Part shown: piece after piece, positions 45,098-54,530 of the stretch
Numbering within the stretch: the stretch's first letter is position 1
How the letters are laid out: the number at the start of each line of letters is the position of its first letter
Assembly: GCF_004564235.1 (NCBI RefSeq)
Contig: NZ_SOMN01000028.1
Span: 1-64,000, forward strand
DNA: 64,000 bases
Direction of reading: 5' to 3'
Source: Cohnella luojiensis
GTDB taxonomy: Bacteria > Bacillota > Bacilli > Paenibacillales > Paenibacillaceae
Notes under the pieces: model-generated
Told to the model about the DNA's origin: nothing
The model's database searches: none
What the model saw: only the letters and a program-made list of their open reading frames with translations
Position numbers and translations under genes: made by a program

Positions 45098-46156
45098 TTA
45101 TTTTGCAGGTGCGGACGCCGTTGGCGATGCGTCAGGGGAGCCCGTTGCGGTTGGCGTCGGTTCTGCCGGCAACGTTACCTTGATCTCAAGCTTACCCTCT
45201 TCCGCCGTTAAGAACTCGGATAATTTCGTCTGAGCGACGGCAGACTTGAGACCGTCTTTGTCTTCGGTTTTCAGCTTGTCGTATGGAGTCGCTTCGCGGC
45301 TCTCCACCTTCATGACGTGATAACCGAACTGCGTTTGAACCGGATCGCCGACTTTGCCGATCTCTTGCTTGTTGGCCGCGTCTTTGAATTCCGCAACCCA
45401 AGCCTTGGCCTGCTGCTTCTCGTATAAGCCGCCCTTATCCTTGGATCCTGTGTCGGTCGAATACTCCTTCGCAAGCGCATTCCAGTCTCCGCCGGCTTCC
45501 AGCTTGGTTTTGACTTCCTTGGCCAGATTAAGCGCGTCTTCGTCGGATTTCAATTCTGCTCCCGTTTCCGGATCGGTCGTGCCTATGAGAATATGACGAA
45601 CGGATACTATGTTGAAGTCGGATGGAGCTTTATCGTATTCCGCTTTGATTTCTTCTTCCTTAACCGTCGGCTTCAACTCTTCGCCTTTAGCGGCGTAATA
45701 GGACTGGAACGCGGCCAGGTCGTGGTACATCGCGACGGCTTCTTTCACCGACAGATCGCTATCATCCATGTGCTTCTTCAATTCCGGTTGCGTGTTTCTT
45801 GCTTCTTCCAGTTGCTTCTTGAATGAATCCGCCGCTGTATCCGCAGCCTTCTTGTCTTCATCGGAAATGTCCTTAAGAAGGACCTTGCTGACGATATATT
45901 GCTTGATGAACTGCTCCTTGAATTGGGGAATCGACATATACATGGCGCTTTGCGGGTTCATGATCGTCTGGAAAGCGGTGTATTTGTCGAACTCTTTATC
46001 TATGACTTCCCCGCCCTTATAAGTAGCGATAACGGTGCCTTTGGAGCCGGACGCCTCCTCTTTCTTGCCGCATGCGGAAATCAATGCGACGAGCATGACC
46101 GCTGCCAGCGTTAGCATTGCGAGCCGGCGGTACGGCATGCGATTATGGTGCAACAT
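45098..46156 (-). CDS. prsA: Parvulin-type peptidyl-prolyl isomerase, PrsA-like lipoprotein
   Basis: 352 residues. Signal with lipobox LISAC (Cys29). The chaperone-like N-terminal region is helical and charged (VSKVLLKDISDEDKKAADTA). The parvulin domain (about 180-285) contains VRHILIGT, DWNALAKEYSTD, KDKGGLYEKQ and QFGYHVMKVE. A Pro/Thr/Ala/Ser-rich tail ends the protein. It helps secreted proteins fold outside the membrane. The ATG overlaps the end of mfd and follows GGGAG. It is the second such gene in the window. Confidence 0.9.
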   Translation of the reverse strand: MLHHNRMPYRRLAMLTLAAVMLVALISACGKKEEASGSKGTVIATYKGGEVIDKEFDKYTAFQTIMNPQSAMYMSIPQFKEQFIKQYIVSKVLLKDISDEDKKAADTAADSFKKQLEEARNTQPELKKHMDDSDLSVKEAVAMYHDLAAFQSYYAAKGEELKPTVKEEEIKAEYDKAPSDFNIVSVRHILIGTTDPETGAELKSDEDALNLAKEVKTKLEAGGDWNALAKEYSTDTGSKDKGGLYEKQQAKAWVAEFKDAANKQEIGKVGDPVQTQFGYHVMKVESREATPYDKLKTEDKDGLKSAVAQTKLSEFLTAEEGKLEIKVTLPAEPTPTATGSPDASPTASAPAK

Positions 46157-49100
46157 CCTGCAGTTCTCCCTTCGATTTTGTCGCTTCTTTGTATTGTACC
46201 AGAAAATCCTCCGCGAGCGCTAATAAAGCGTTCTCATCCAGCCCTCGTACCTTAAAGCGAATCAAGAGCTGCTGAGCGGTAAAGGCCGATGTCATTCGTC
46301 CTTGGAATTTGCTTTCCAGAGCCTTAAGCTTGCCCGCGTCCACGTCCACGCGACGGCGCTCTTCCAGCTTTAGCGTGATTTCGTCACCGCGGCGCACGAT
46401 GGATTCGATTCCGTATTTGCGCCCATATACTTTCAGCCTGGCAACCGCCATCAGGTTAAGCACCGCTTTAGGCGGTTCTCCGAAACGGTCGATCAGCTCT
46501 TCGAATAAGTCCTCTACATCCTCCAATGACGCGGCCGTCGCGACCTTCTTGTAGATCTCGATCTTCTGGATGCTGTCGTAAATATATTCCGGCGGCAAAT
46601 AGGCGTCGACACCTAGATCAAGCTGCGTATTGACCGGTTGCGGCGGAAGAACGACCCCGCCCATCTCCAGCTTCCGGCTCTGTATCTCTTCGGCTAGCAT
46701 CTGAGAATACAAGTCGAACCCGACGGATGCTATGAATCCGTGCTGCTCGGCGCCGAGCAAGTTGCCCGCTCCGCGAATAGACAGGTCTCGCATGGCGATC
46801 TTAAAGCCGGAGCCCAGCTCCGTGAATTCCTTGATCGACTGCAGCCGTTTCTCCGCGACCTCCGTCAACACCTTGTCCCGCTGATACGTAAAGTAAGCGT
46901 AGGCGATCCGATTGGAACGCCCGACTCTTCCCCTCAACTGATACAGCTGCGATAGACCCATTTTATCCGCATCATGGACAAGAAGAGTGTTCACGTTCGG
47001 GATGTCCACCCCGGTCTCGATAATACTCGTGCTTACGAGAACGTCGTATTCCCCTTCCAAGAAGTCGAGGATGGTTCTCTCAAGCTCTTGCTCCGACATC
47101 TGGCCGTGCGCTACGGCCACGCGGGCTTCCGGAACGAGCGCGCTGATCTGTTCGGCCATCTGATAGATGCCTTGAACGCGATTGAACAGATAATAGACCT
47201 GTCCATCCCGGGCCAGCTCCCGCTCCACCGCCTCGCGAATGAGCGTCGGGCTATACTCGACCACGTACGTCTGCACGGGGAAACGATTTTCCGGAGGCGT
47301 CTCTATGACCGATAAATCTCGTACTCCCAGCATGGACATATGAAGGGTACGCGGAATCGGCGTCGCCGTCAGCGTCAGCACGTCCACGTTCGTCTTGATC
47401 TTCTTCAGCTTCTCCTTATGGGTCACGCCGAATCGCTGCTCTTCATCCACGATGAGCAGTCCGAGCTCCTTGAACACGATGTCCTGCGACAACAGGCGAT
47501 GCGTGCCGATAACGACGTCGACCGTACCGGCCTTCAAGCCCTTCATCGTATCCGTCTGTTCCTTGCGCGTCCGGAAACGGCTAAGCACCTTGATGTTGAA
47601 CGGGTATCCGGAGAATCTCTCCCGGAACGTCTCGTAGTGCTGCTGCGCTAGAATCGTCGTCGGAACAAGCACGGCTACTTGCTTGCCCTCGATAGCCGCC
47701 TTGAAAGCCGCCCGAATGGCAACCTCCGTTTTCCCGTAGCCGACATCCCCGCATAGAAGCCGATCCATCGGCCGCGGCGTCTGCATATCTTTCTTGATCT
47801 CCTCGATGGCCCGAAGCTGATCGGTCGTCTCCTCGTAAGGAAACATCTCCTCGAACTCCTGCTGATAAGGAGTATCCTCTCCGAAGCCGAAACCCGTCGT
47901 CGCCTGGCGCTCCGCGTACAGCTTGATCAGATCGTCCGCGATATCCTTTACGGAAGATTGGACCTTCGACTTGACCCGGTTCCAGTCCGCGCCGCCCAGC
48001 TTGCTAACCTTCGGTTCTTTGTCCTCATTGCCTACGTATTTCTGAATAAGGTCGAATTGTTCTACGGGAACCGATAGACGGTCTCCTCCCGCATACACGA
48101 TATGAAGGTAATCCTTGTGAATGCCGCCGACCTCTAGCGTTCCGATGCCGAGGTATTTACCGACGCCATGATTCTGATGCACGACGTAATCGCCGACCTT
48201 CAGCTCGGTATAACTTTTAATCCGCTCCGCATTGTCCAGATGGCGGTCGACCCGGCGTGCTTTCCGTTGCTTCTGAGTGAACATCTCGCCTTCGGTGATC
48301 AACACCAGCTTAATGGAAGGAAGCTCAAATCCGCTCTGCAAGTTCCCTTGCAGAATTTCCGGAGGTTCGATCACATAATCTTCCAGTACCCGCCTCATCC
48401 GTTCGGCGCGCTCCGAGTTGCCGGCAAGCATCAGAATTCGAATCCCGCTCTTTCGCCAGCGCTCCATCTCCGCCTTCAGCACGTTCATCTGCCCATGGAA
48501 ATTCTGCATCGAGCGGCAGACGAAATTAATAATGTTCTGAGGCTGCGTGTGAGGAATTTGCCGGACGAATAACGACATATAAACCGTCTGGAAGCCTTTT
48601 GGATAGAGCGCTTGTTCTGCGGAAACGGCCAGCACGAAGCTAGGCAACGACTTGCCTTGCTGGAGCAGATGGGTCGTCCACTCCGACTCGTCGCGTTCCA
48701 GCTGGCGCGCGGTTTCCCCGAGCCTGTTCGGCTCATCCATGATCAATACGGCGTCCTTCGAGATATAATCCAGCAGCGTCTGCCGTTCCGGATAGAGCAA
48801 GGATATGTATTTGTAAATTTCGGAAAAATACACATTTTGTCGTAAAAGCTCAATTTCCCGGGAAATTTCGGAACTGAGCCGCTCCTTGGCTTGGCGATCG
48901 GACATTTTCTCCAGCTGCTTATCCAAAAGGTCGTGAGCATGCTGAGCCGCATTCTGGAATCGTTTCTCTCCCGCGATCCACTCCCGGCTAGGCTGTACCG
49001 TATAAGTAACCAGCTTGTCGATCGAACGTTGGTCAGTCGGATCGAACGTGCGAATGGAATCGATCTCGTCGTCGAACCATTCCACGCGATAGGCATTCGC

Positions 49101-49664
49101 GGATGCAAGCGGGAAGAAATCAACGATGCCTCCGCGGACGCTCAAGTGACCCTTCTGTTCGACGCGGTCCACGCGTTCGTAACCAAGCTCGATCATTCCG
49201 CGCAGGAATTGGTCCATAGGCAATTGACGCCCTACTTGCAAATCGATATGCGCTTCGGCCATCGTCTTCAGATCCGGCTGAAACCTCCGAACCCCCGCGA
49301 ACGGCACGACAATAACGCCGCGGAAGCCTTCCGCAAGCTTGAGTATGACTTCTAGTCGGCGAGCCGACGTTTCGGGGCTGGAGATAGCCGTCTCCGCCGC
49401 GATAAGCTCATTGGCCGGATAGAGTAACACCTCTTCGGATGATAAACATTCCTGAAGGTCGTCCGCCATTTTCTGCGCCGAGAACATATTATGGGTGATT
49501 ACGACGACAGGCCGCTGCAATTCCCGGTACAACCCCGCGATAGCCGCCTGGCGCGCGGAGCCGGACAACCCGGCAACGAGCTGCTCCCGCATTCCGCCCT
49601 TCAGCCCTTGTATGACGCTTATTAAATCAGGGTCTGTGACGAGCGATTGGATTAACGGCTTCAT
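46143..49664 (-). CDS. mfd: Transcription-repair coupling factor Mfd
   Basis: Removes RNA polymerase stalled at DNA lesions and recruits UvrA. From the ATG at 49664 (GAGAGGGG upstream) it has 1173 residues: UvrB-like N-terminal domain, the RNAP-interaction domain (LKVGDYVVHQNHGVGKYLGI), the translocase with Walker A GDVGYGKTEVA and DEEQ box VDEEQRFGVTHKE, motif VI QLRGRVGRSNR, and a C-terminal TRCF domain. The ORF start 13 codons earlier has no family support. Confidence 0.97.
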   Translation of the reverse strand: MKPLIQSLVTDPDLISVIQGLKGGMREQLVAGLSGSARQAAIAGLYRELQRPVVVITHNMFSAQKMADDLQECLSSEEVLLYPANELIAAETAISSPETSARRLEVILKLAEGFRGVIVVPFAGVRRFQPDLKTMAEAHIDLQVGRQLPMDQFLRGMIELGYERVDRVEQKGHLSVRGGIVDFFPLASANAYRVEWFDDEIDSIRTFDPTDQRSIDKLVTYTVQPSREWIAGEKRFQNAAQHAHDLLDKQLEKMSDRQAKERLSSEISREIELLRQNVYFSEIYKYISLLYPERQTLLDYISKDAVLIMDEPNRLGETARQLERDESEWTTHLLQQGKSLPSFVLAVSAEQALYPKGFQTVYMSLFVRQIPHTQPQNIINFVCRSMQNFHGQMNVLKAEMERWRKSGIRILMLAGNSERAERMRRVLEDYVIEPPEILQGNLQSGFELPSIKLVLITEGEMFTQKQRKARRVDRHLDNAERIKSYTELKVGDYVVHQNHGVGKYLGIGTLEVGGIHKDYLHIVYAGGDRLSVPVEQFDLIQKYVGNEDKEPKVSKLGGADWNRVKSKVQSSVKDIADDLIKLYAERQATTGFGFGEDTPYQQEFEEMFPYEETTDQLRAIEEIKKDMQTPRPMDRLLCGDVGYGKTEVAIRAAFKAAIEGKQVAVLVPTTILAQQHYETFRERFSGYPFNIKVLSRFRTRKEQTDTMKGLKAGTVDVVIGTHRLLSQDIVFKELGLLIVDEEQRFGVTHKEKLKKIKTNVDVLTLTATPIPRTLHMSMLGVRDLSVIETPPENRFPVQTYVVEYSPTLIREAVERELARDGQVYYLFNRVQGIYQMAEQISALVPEARVAVAHGQMSEQELERTILDFLEGEYDVLVSTSIIETGVDIPNVNTLLVHDADKMGLSQLYQLRGRVGRSNRIAYAYFTYQRDKVLTEVAEKRLQSIKEFTELGSGFKIAMRDLSIRGAGNLLGAEQHGFIASVGFDLYSQMLAEEIQSRKLEMGGVVLPPQPVNTQLDLGVDAYLPPEYIYDSIQKIEIYKKVATAASLEDVEDLFEELIDRFGEPPKAVLNLMAVARLKVYGRKYGIESIVRRGDEITLKLEERRRVDVDAGKLKALESKFQGRMTSAFTAQQLLIRFKVRGLDENALLALAEDFLVQYKEATKSKGELQDVAP

Positions 49665-49746
49665 GGCATTTCCCCTCTCCGATACACAAGCGCTAGCCCC
49701 CAAAGGCGGCCTAGCTATTCATGCTTACTTAAATCCACTCTGCAGA

Positions 49747-49776
49747 ATCATGAAAAAAGCCCCGGCACATGCCAAG
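49747..49776 (-). terminator. fin terminator
   Basis: Minus-strand hairpin around GGC-ATGT-GCC with flanking CC/GG and CTTTTTTC, about 40-65 nt after the fin stop, leaving mfd to its own promoter. Confidence 0.6.
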
Positions 49777-49813
49777 GACTCCTTGAGAATGTCGGAACGC
49801 GAAACATAGGCTG

Positions 49814-50044
49814 TTATTGCAATGGATTGGACAAAAGAGCCAGCTCGGGATGCGCGTCCAAAGTCTGGCTGCAATATTCGCATATGACCCGTACGGTCAC
49901 GTCGCCGTTGGAATTATACGCTATTATACGCTTTCGCTCTTCGGGGGTCAAGAAATGCAGGCCCAACCGATATTCCGGAACATCGGCACTCTCGAAGCTT
50001 CCGAGCGGCATGCTGCAATGCCGGCAAATATAGTTTACAGCCAT
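49814..50044 (-). CDS. fin: Anti-sigma-F factor Fin (YabK)
   Basis: 76 residues with two zinc-ribbon cysteine pairs, ICRHCSMPLG and VICEYCSQTLD. In B. subtilis Fin is made under sigma-F and shuts sigma-F off, helping the switch to sigma-G. It sits between pth and mfd, its standard place. AGGAGG precedes the ATG. Confidence 0.93.
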   Translation of the reverse strand: MAVNYICRHCSMPLGSFESADVPEYRLGLHFLTPEERKRIIAYNSNGDVTVRVICEYCSQTLDAHPELALLSNPLQ

Positions 50045-50126
50045 ATTTATGCCTCCTGAAGGTAGGTTATGCGGCAGTTCCCGCCACCTTCTCCATTATT
50101 CCCGCGAATGCCCTTTTTTAAGCGCG

Positions 50127-50226
50127 CAAGCAAAAACGACTACGTCGTCCTTCTGGACAGAGGATGTCGATTTTGTCGTAGCTATCAGATGAGTATAAAG
50201 AGATGAAACCTTATACTTTCTGATAG
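50127..50226 (+). repeat. Double-hairpin intergenic repeat, copy C
   Basis: Hairpin 1 (50131-50175): CAAAAACGAC / GTCGATTTTG, nine of ten paired. Hairpin 2 (50182-50226): CTATCAGA-AGTATAA / TTATACT-TCTGATAG, about 16 bp. The stem sequences differ from copies A and B but pair just as well. Copy D follows directly. Confidence 0.8.
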
Positions 50227-50322
50227 TTCAAGCAAACACGCCTTCGGCGTCTTTATGACGCTGAAGAAGCTTTGCGGAGACATTTCAGAAAAGTAATATG
50301 AATTATATACTTACTAAAATGT
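50227..50322 (+). repeat. Double-hairpin intergenic repeat, copy D
   Basis: Hairpin 1 (50232-50275): GCAAA / TTTGC with inner CTTC-GCGTC / GACGC-GAAG. Hairpin 2 (50280-50322): ACATTT-AG-AAGTA / TACTT-CT-AAATGT. It ends one base before the pth stop codon. Confidence 0.75.
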
Positions 50323-50889
50323 TTATCCCTTGGCATTGTACTTGGCCATCGTCTGCTCGAAGGAATGGCCAAAGGCGAATTCGATGGCATCGCACGCATC
50401 CTCCACCGACTTTCGCAGATCTTCCTGCTCCGCCTTGGCGAAGGAAGACAGGACGTAATCCGAGATGACCATCCCCGGCGTAGGACGGGAGATGCCGACC
50501 CGAACGCGGTTGAACGTCTGGGTGCCCACGTGCTGAATGATGGACTTGATTCCGTTATGCCCTCCGGGACTTCCTTGGTACCTTAGCCGGATGCGCCCGA
50601 CCTCGGTGTCCAGATCATCGTATACGACGATAAGATCCTCTAGCTTCACTTTATAATAGTCCATGAATGCACGAATCGATTCGCCGGAGAGGTTCATGTA
50701 GGTCATCGGTTTCAAGAGAGCCACCTTCGTATCCCCCGTCCGCGCTTCGCCTACCAAGGCTTTGCACTTCTGCGTGTTAACTTCTGCATTCAGCCGTCGG
50801 GCTAATTCATCGATAACCATAAAACCCGCGTTATGCCTCGTTTTGGCGTAAGCGGGACCGGGGTTCCCTAATCCGACAATCCATTTCAT
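50323..50889 (-). CDS. pth: Peptidyl-tRNA hydrolase
   Basis: Recycles peptidyl-tRNA dropped from ribosomes. From the ATG at 50889 it has 188 residues: KWIVGLGNPGPAYAKTRHNAGF (catalytic His in the TRHNAG segment), LLKPMTYMNLSGES, IVVYDDLD and YQGSPGGHNGIKSI. GGAGG lies about 12 bases upstream. Its stop codon abuts repeat copy D. Confidence 0.96.
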   Translation of the reverse strand: MKWIVGLGNPGPAYAKTRHNAGFMVIDELARRLNAEVNTQKCKALVGEARTGDTKVALLKPMTYMNLSGESIRAFMDYYKVKLEDLIVVYDDLDTEVGRIRLRYQGSPGGHNGIKSIIQHVGTQTFNRVRVGISRPTPGMVISDYVLSSFAKAEQEDLRKSVEDACDAIEFAFGHSFEQTMAKYNAKG

Positions 50890-51023
50890 AGAATGATTCA
50901 ACCTCCAAGTAAAATCGTCCAAGAATTACTCAATCGACAAAATTTTTTCTCCGATGCAACGATTCCTGCCCCTCATGTGTCCTAATCATTACAAGATGCA
51001 CAGAGAAAGAGGGGTGAATTGAC

Positions 51024-51224
51024 GTGTACATGAACGGCCAGATGATTTATGATGATAGGCACTTCCTAGATCATATGTGTTCAGAGGTTCCGGTGCAAAT
51101 TTATTGCGGTCGGCGGCATAGCGATATCGGGTTCATCGAATATTATGGCAAAGAATTCGTTCAGGTCAACAATATTTTCTACAATCGCAAGCAATTTACC
51201 TTCGTCTCGCGTCCGGGCTATTAA
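51024..51224 (+). CDS. Small conserved-type protein of unknown function
   Basis: 66 residues beginning at a GTG preceded by GAGGGGTG about eight bases upstream. It is the only convincing plus-strand gene in the window. The sequence is rich in Tyr, Phe and Ile (VPVQIYCGRRHSDIGFIEYY, FVQVNNIFYNRKQF), suggesting a compact beta-rich cytosolic protein. I do not recognise the family. A good terminator follows at 51250. A spore-related role is possible given the neighbours but is not shown. Confidence 0.7.
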   Translation: MYMNGQMIYDDRHFLDHMCSEVPVQIYCGRRHSDIGFIEYYGKEFVQVNNIFYNRKQFTFVSRPGY

Positions 51225-51248
51225 ATCAACGTTTTTTCGAAAATAGGG

Positions 51249-51285
51249 AAAGGGCCGCGCTTCGGAAGCGCGGCCCTTCTTCTAT
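51249..51285. terminator. Bidirectional terminator between the small gene and rplY
   Basis: AAGGGCCGCGCTTC / GAAGCGCGGCCCTT, perfect stem of about 14 bp. T-rich sequence follows on the plus strand (TCTTCTATTATT) and a weaker one on the minus strand. It separates convergent genes. Confidence 0.85.
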
Positions 51286-51300
51286 TATTAGCCTTCAAAA

Positions 51301-51945
51301 TTAATCCTTCTCCACAGCCATTGCAGCCTCGTTGTGCTTCCGATCTTCTTCATCATCATCATTGATCGCATCCAATTCCTCTTCGGTACGTTCCTTCTGA
51401 GGCGCAAGAACCGCGATGAGAACCGTCTCCGGATCTTGCGTTGCTGTTACGCCTGCCGGCAACTTCAGATCGTTAACGGTTAAATGCTCGCCCATTTCCA
51501 AACCGCTGACATCTATAGAGATAGAATCAGGGATGTCCTTCGGCAAACATTCAATCGCAACCTCATGTATAACCAATTGCAACATTCCGCCTTCTTTTTC
51601 CCCAATGGAGGTTCCCGTAACGTCCAAGCGCGCGGAAGTCGATATCTTCTCGTTCATGTTAATTCGATGGAAATCAATATGCGTCACCTGACGGGTGAGG
51701 GAATCCCGCTGCAGTTCCGACATCATGACCGGATGTTTTCCCGCTCCCGGCAAGTCGATCTCCACCACCGCATTAGGATGGCTTCTTAGCATGGCTGCGA
51801 GTTCCTTGGCATCTACGGAGATGGTCGAAGGACGCTCCAAACCTTTGCCGTACACGACTCCCGGAATCTTGCCCGAAGAACGGATACGTTTAAGTTCACT
51901 CTTGCTAGTCGCTTCGCGTGCATATACCTGTAGTGTCGTACTCAT
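51301..51945 (-). CDS. rplY: Ribosomal protein bL25, CTC form
   Basis: Binds 5S rRNA. 214 residues in two parts: the L25 domain (about 1-95, STTLQVYAREATSKSELKRI and GVVYGKGLERP) and the CTC/TL5 beta domain (GTSIGEKEGGMLQLVIHEV, LPKDIPDSISIDVSGLEMGE). The C-terminus is a highly acidic tail. In B. subtilis ctc is also stress-induced; no sigma-B promoter was recognised here. Confidence 0.95.
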   Translation of the reverse strand: MSTTLQVYAREATSKSELKRIRSSGKIPGVVYGKGLERPSTISVDAKELAAMLRSHPNAVVEIDLPGAGKHPVMMSELQRDSLTRQVTHIDFHRINMNEKISTSARLDVTGTSIGEKEGGMLQLVIHEVAIECLPKDIPDSISIDVSGLEMGEHLTVNDLKLPAGVTATQDPETVLIAVLAPQKERTEEELDAINDDDEEDRKHNEAAMAVEKD

Positions 51946-51960
51946 TCAGAATACCTCCCT

Positions 51961-52016
51961 AGTAAAACGGCTTCACCGTCCATTAGACGGCGGCATACGT
52001 TTCAAATACGTATGCA
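51961..52016 (+). repeat. Intergenic repeat copy F
   Basis: Hairpin 1: AAACG (51965-51969) / CGTTT (51998-52002) with inner CCGTC/GACGG. Hairpin 2: GCATACGT / ACGTATGC, overlapping hairpin 1 so that the two cannot form at once. It lies between prs and rplY. Confidence 0.65.
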
Positions 52017-52042
52017 CTAGTTTTACCCTAGTGGAGAGGTCA

Positions 52043-52999
52043 TTAAACATGAGGCTCGAACAGCTTGCTGAGCGATTGCTTCTCGTGGATGCGAACGATC
52101 GCTTCGCCAATGAGCGGGGCCACTGACAGGACCTTCACTTTGGAAGAGTACTCCGAATGCCGAAGCGGTATCGTGTCGGTAACGACAATCTCTACAATCG
52201 GAGCAGCCTCCAATCGTTCCATAGCCGGACCGGAGAGTACGGGATGCGTGCAACAGGCATAGATTTCCTTAGCTCCCGCTTCTTTAAGCGCATTGGCGGC
52301 CAGGGCTATCGTCCCCGCCGTATCGATAATATCATCGATCAGAATCGCAGTGCGACCGGATACATCGCCGATGATATTCATCACTTCGACGACGCCCGGC
52401 TCCGGTCTGCGCTTATCGATTATCGCAAGGGGCGCTTGCAGCGTATCCGCCAATCTGCGGGCGCGAACGACCCCGCCGTGATCCGGCGAGACGACGACGG
52501 GAGAGTCTAAACTCTTCTCGTAGAAATAATCGCCCAAGATCGGAACGCCCAGCAGGTGGTCAACGGGAATATCGAAGAACCCTTGAATCTGCATCGCGTG
52601 CAAATCCATCGCGATAACCCGATGCGCCCCTGCCGTCTCGATTAAGTTAGCTACCAGCTTAGCGGTAATCGGATCCCGCGAACGGGCTTTGCGATCCTGC
52701 CTGGCATAGCCGTAATAAGGCATTACCACATTGATCGTCTTGGCCGATGCACGCTTAAGCGCATCTACCATGACAAGGAGCTCGATGAGGTGATCGTTTA
52801 CGGGCGCGGAAGTGGATTGAACGACGTAAACGTCGCTTCCCCGGACGCTGTCGTCTAGCCGGATGTGGATCTCTCCGTCGCTGAATTTACTCATGGCGAC
52901 ATTCCCTAGCTCAGTCCCGATATATCCGGCGATCGCTTTCGCCAGCACGGGATTAGAGCTGCAAGAAAAAAGCTTTAATGTTGGGTCCGAGTAGGCCAT
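52043..52999 (-). CDS. prs: Ribose-phosphate pyrophosphokinase
   Basis: Makes PRPP for purine, pyrimidine, NAD and tryptophan synthesis. 318 residues: [41 protein letters not shown] (ATP site and flexible loop), [19 protein letters not shown] and the PRPP loop [13 protein letters not shown]. It follows glmU by 16 bases, as in B. subtilis. Confidence 0.97.
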   Translation of the reverse strand: MAYSDPTLKLFSCSSNPVLAKAIAGYIGTELGNVAMSKFSDGEIHIRLDDSVRGSDVYVVQSTSAPVNDHLIELLVMVDALKRASAKTINVVMPYYGYARQDRKARSRDPITAKLVANLIETAGAHRVIAMDLHAMQIQGFFDIPVDHLLGVPILGDYFYEKSLDSPVVVSPDHGGVVRARRLADTLQAPLAIIDKRRPEPGVVEVMNIIGDVSGRTAILIDDIIDTAGTIALAANALKEAGAKEIYACCTHPVLSGPAMERLEAAPIVEIVVTDTIPLRHSEYSSKVKVLSVAPLIGEAIVRIHEKQSLSKLFEPHV

Positions 53000-53015
53000 C
53001 GCTTAACCGCCTTTG

Positions 53016-54413
53016 TTATTCGGTTTCTCTATCCTTCTTCGCCCGGGCGCGAGCGCGGATCTTCTCCGCGTAGCCCGGCTTGTTAACCTGGCGCTCGCGA
53101 GCGATGGCAAGATCGTTGTCCGCTACGTTCTGGGTGATCGTGGATCCAGCCACGATGTAAGCCCCGCTGCCGATCTTGAGAGGCGCAATGAGGTTGGAAT
53201 TGCTGCCAACGAATACGTTGTCGCCGATCTCGGTCTTGGACTTATTATATCCGTCATAGTTGGCCGTAATCGCTCCGCATCCGATGTTCACGTTAGTGCC
53301 GATAACGGCGTCTCCTACGTAGCTTAGATGCGGCACCTTGCTATTTTCTCCGATAACCGTATTCTTAATCTCGACGAAATCTCCGACTTTTACGTGCCGG
53401 CCTAGCTTCGTGCCCGGACGCAAGAAAGCGAACGGACCGACATTACATTCCTCTCTGACCTCCGCGCCTTCCGCCACCGATTGGCGAATCGTCGATCCGT
53501 TGCCGACAATCGTGTTCGTAATCTCGGTAGAGGGGCCGATCACGCAATCCGACCCGATAGAGGTTTGGCCGCGAAGAACGGTTCCAGGATAGAGAATCGT
53601 ATCGGAACCGATCGTCACGTTCGCTTCGATATACGTATGCGCCGGATCGATAAAAGTAACCCCGTTCATCTGATGCCCGGCATTAATCCGCAGACGCATG
53701 AGCCGCTCAGCCTCTCCTAGCGCCACACGATCATTTACCCCTATGGCTTCGGATGAATCTTCGACCAAACAAGCAGCGATGGCATGCCCTTCCGACTGCA
53801 GAATTCCAATCACGTCGGGTAAGTAATATTCCCCTTGGGCATTCTCGTTCGTTACTTGCTCCAATGCCTGGAACAGCTTGCGGTTATCGAAGCAATACGT
53901 TCCCGTATTGATCTCCTTGATCGCAGTTTCCTCCGGCGAGCAGTCTTTGTGCTCTACGATTCGCAGCACGCCGTTGTCGGAACCCCTAACGATGCGGCCA
54001 TATCCCGTTGGATCGCTAAGTTCAGCGGTCAATATCGTGGCCGCAGCTCCTTGCTTCACGTGCAAGGCAATCATGGCTTCCACGGTCTCCGCGCGTACGA
54101 GCGGCGTATCTCCGCAGATGACGACTGTTACGCCTTCCTCGTCCCCTAACAACGGCTTTGCCTGCATAACCGCGTGCCCCGTGCCGAGTTGCTCCGCTTG
54201 AAGCGCGTATTCCGCTGAGCTTCCAAGCACGCTTTTAACGGACTCCGCGCCGTGACCTACAACAACGATCGAGCGCTCGCAAGAAGCGCCGCGAACGGCA
54301 TCCAGGACGTGACCGACCATTGGTTTGCCGCATACGGAATGCAATACCTTATATAGTTTCGATTTCATGCGCTTGCCTTGTCCTGCGGCCAGCACGATCG
54401 CCATCTTCTTCAT
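53016..54413 (-). CDS. glmU: Bifunctional GlcNAc-1-P uridyltransferase / GlcN-1-P acetyltransferase
   Basis: Makes UDP-GlcNAc for peptidoglycan and wall polymers. 465 residues: N-terminal pyrophosphorylase (about 1-230) with VLAAGQGKRMKSKLYKVLH and CGDTPLVRAETVEA, and a C-terminal left-handed beta helix (about 255-450) with hexapeptide turns (IGSDTILYPG, IGSDCVIGPS) and NYDGYNKSKTEIGD, the acetyl-CoA site. Confidence 0.97.
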   Translation of the reverse strand: MKKMAIVLAAGQGKRMKSKLYKVLHSVCGKPMVGHVLDAVRGASCERSIVVVGHGAESVKSVLGSSAEYALQAEQLGTGHAVMQAKPLLGDEEGVTVVICGDTPLVRAETVEAMIALHVKQGAAATILTAELSDPTGYGRIVRGSDNGVLRIVEHKDCSPEETAIKEINTGTYCFDNRKLFQALEQVTNENAQGEYYLPDVIGILQSEGHAIAACLVEDSSEAIGVNDRVALGEAERLMRLRINAGHQMNGVTFIDPAHTYIEANVTIGSDTILYPGTVLRGQTSIGSDCVIGPSTEITNTIVGNGSTIRQSVAEGAEVREECNVGPFAFLRPGTKLGRHVKVGDFVEIKNTVIGENSKVPHLSYVGDAVIGTNVNIGCGAITANYDGYNKSKTEIGDNVFVGSNSNLIAPLKIGSGAYIVAGSTITQNVADNDLAIARERQVNKPGYAEKIRARARAKKDRETE

Positions 54414-54487
54414 TGGGTGGATAAGCCCCTTCCATTATGGGAAATATTCATTAACTCCCCAGAATCATAGCTTATTCTCCGGCAAAT

Positions 54488-54517
54488 GAAAAGAGAGCCT
54501 GCAGGGGCTCTCTTTTC
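54488..54517 (-). terminator. spoVG terminator
   Basis: Minus-strand AAAAGAGAGCC-CCTGCA-GGCTCTCTTTT, perfect 11-bp stem with a T run, about 15-40 nt after the spoVG stop. Confidence 0.9.
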
Positions 54518-54530
54518 GAATAGTACATTA

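Noticed and set aside
51600..52126. 143-residue plus-strand frame spanning the rplY start and the prs end
   Set aside because: It crosses repeat copy F and is antisense to two well-defined genes; no ribosome-binding site or motif.
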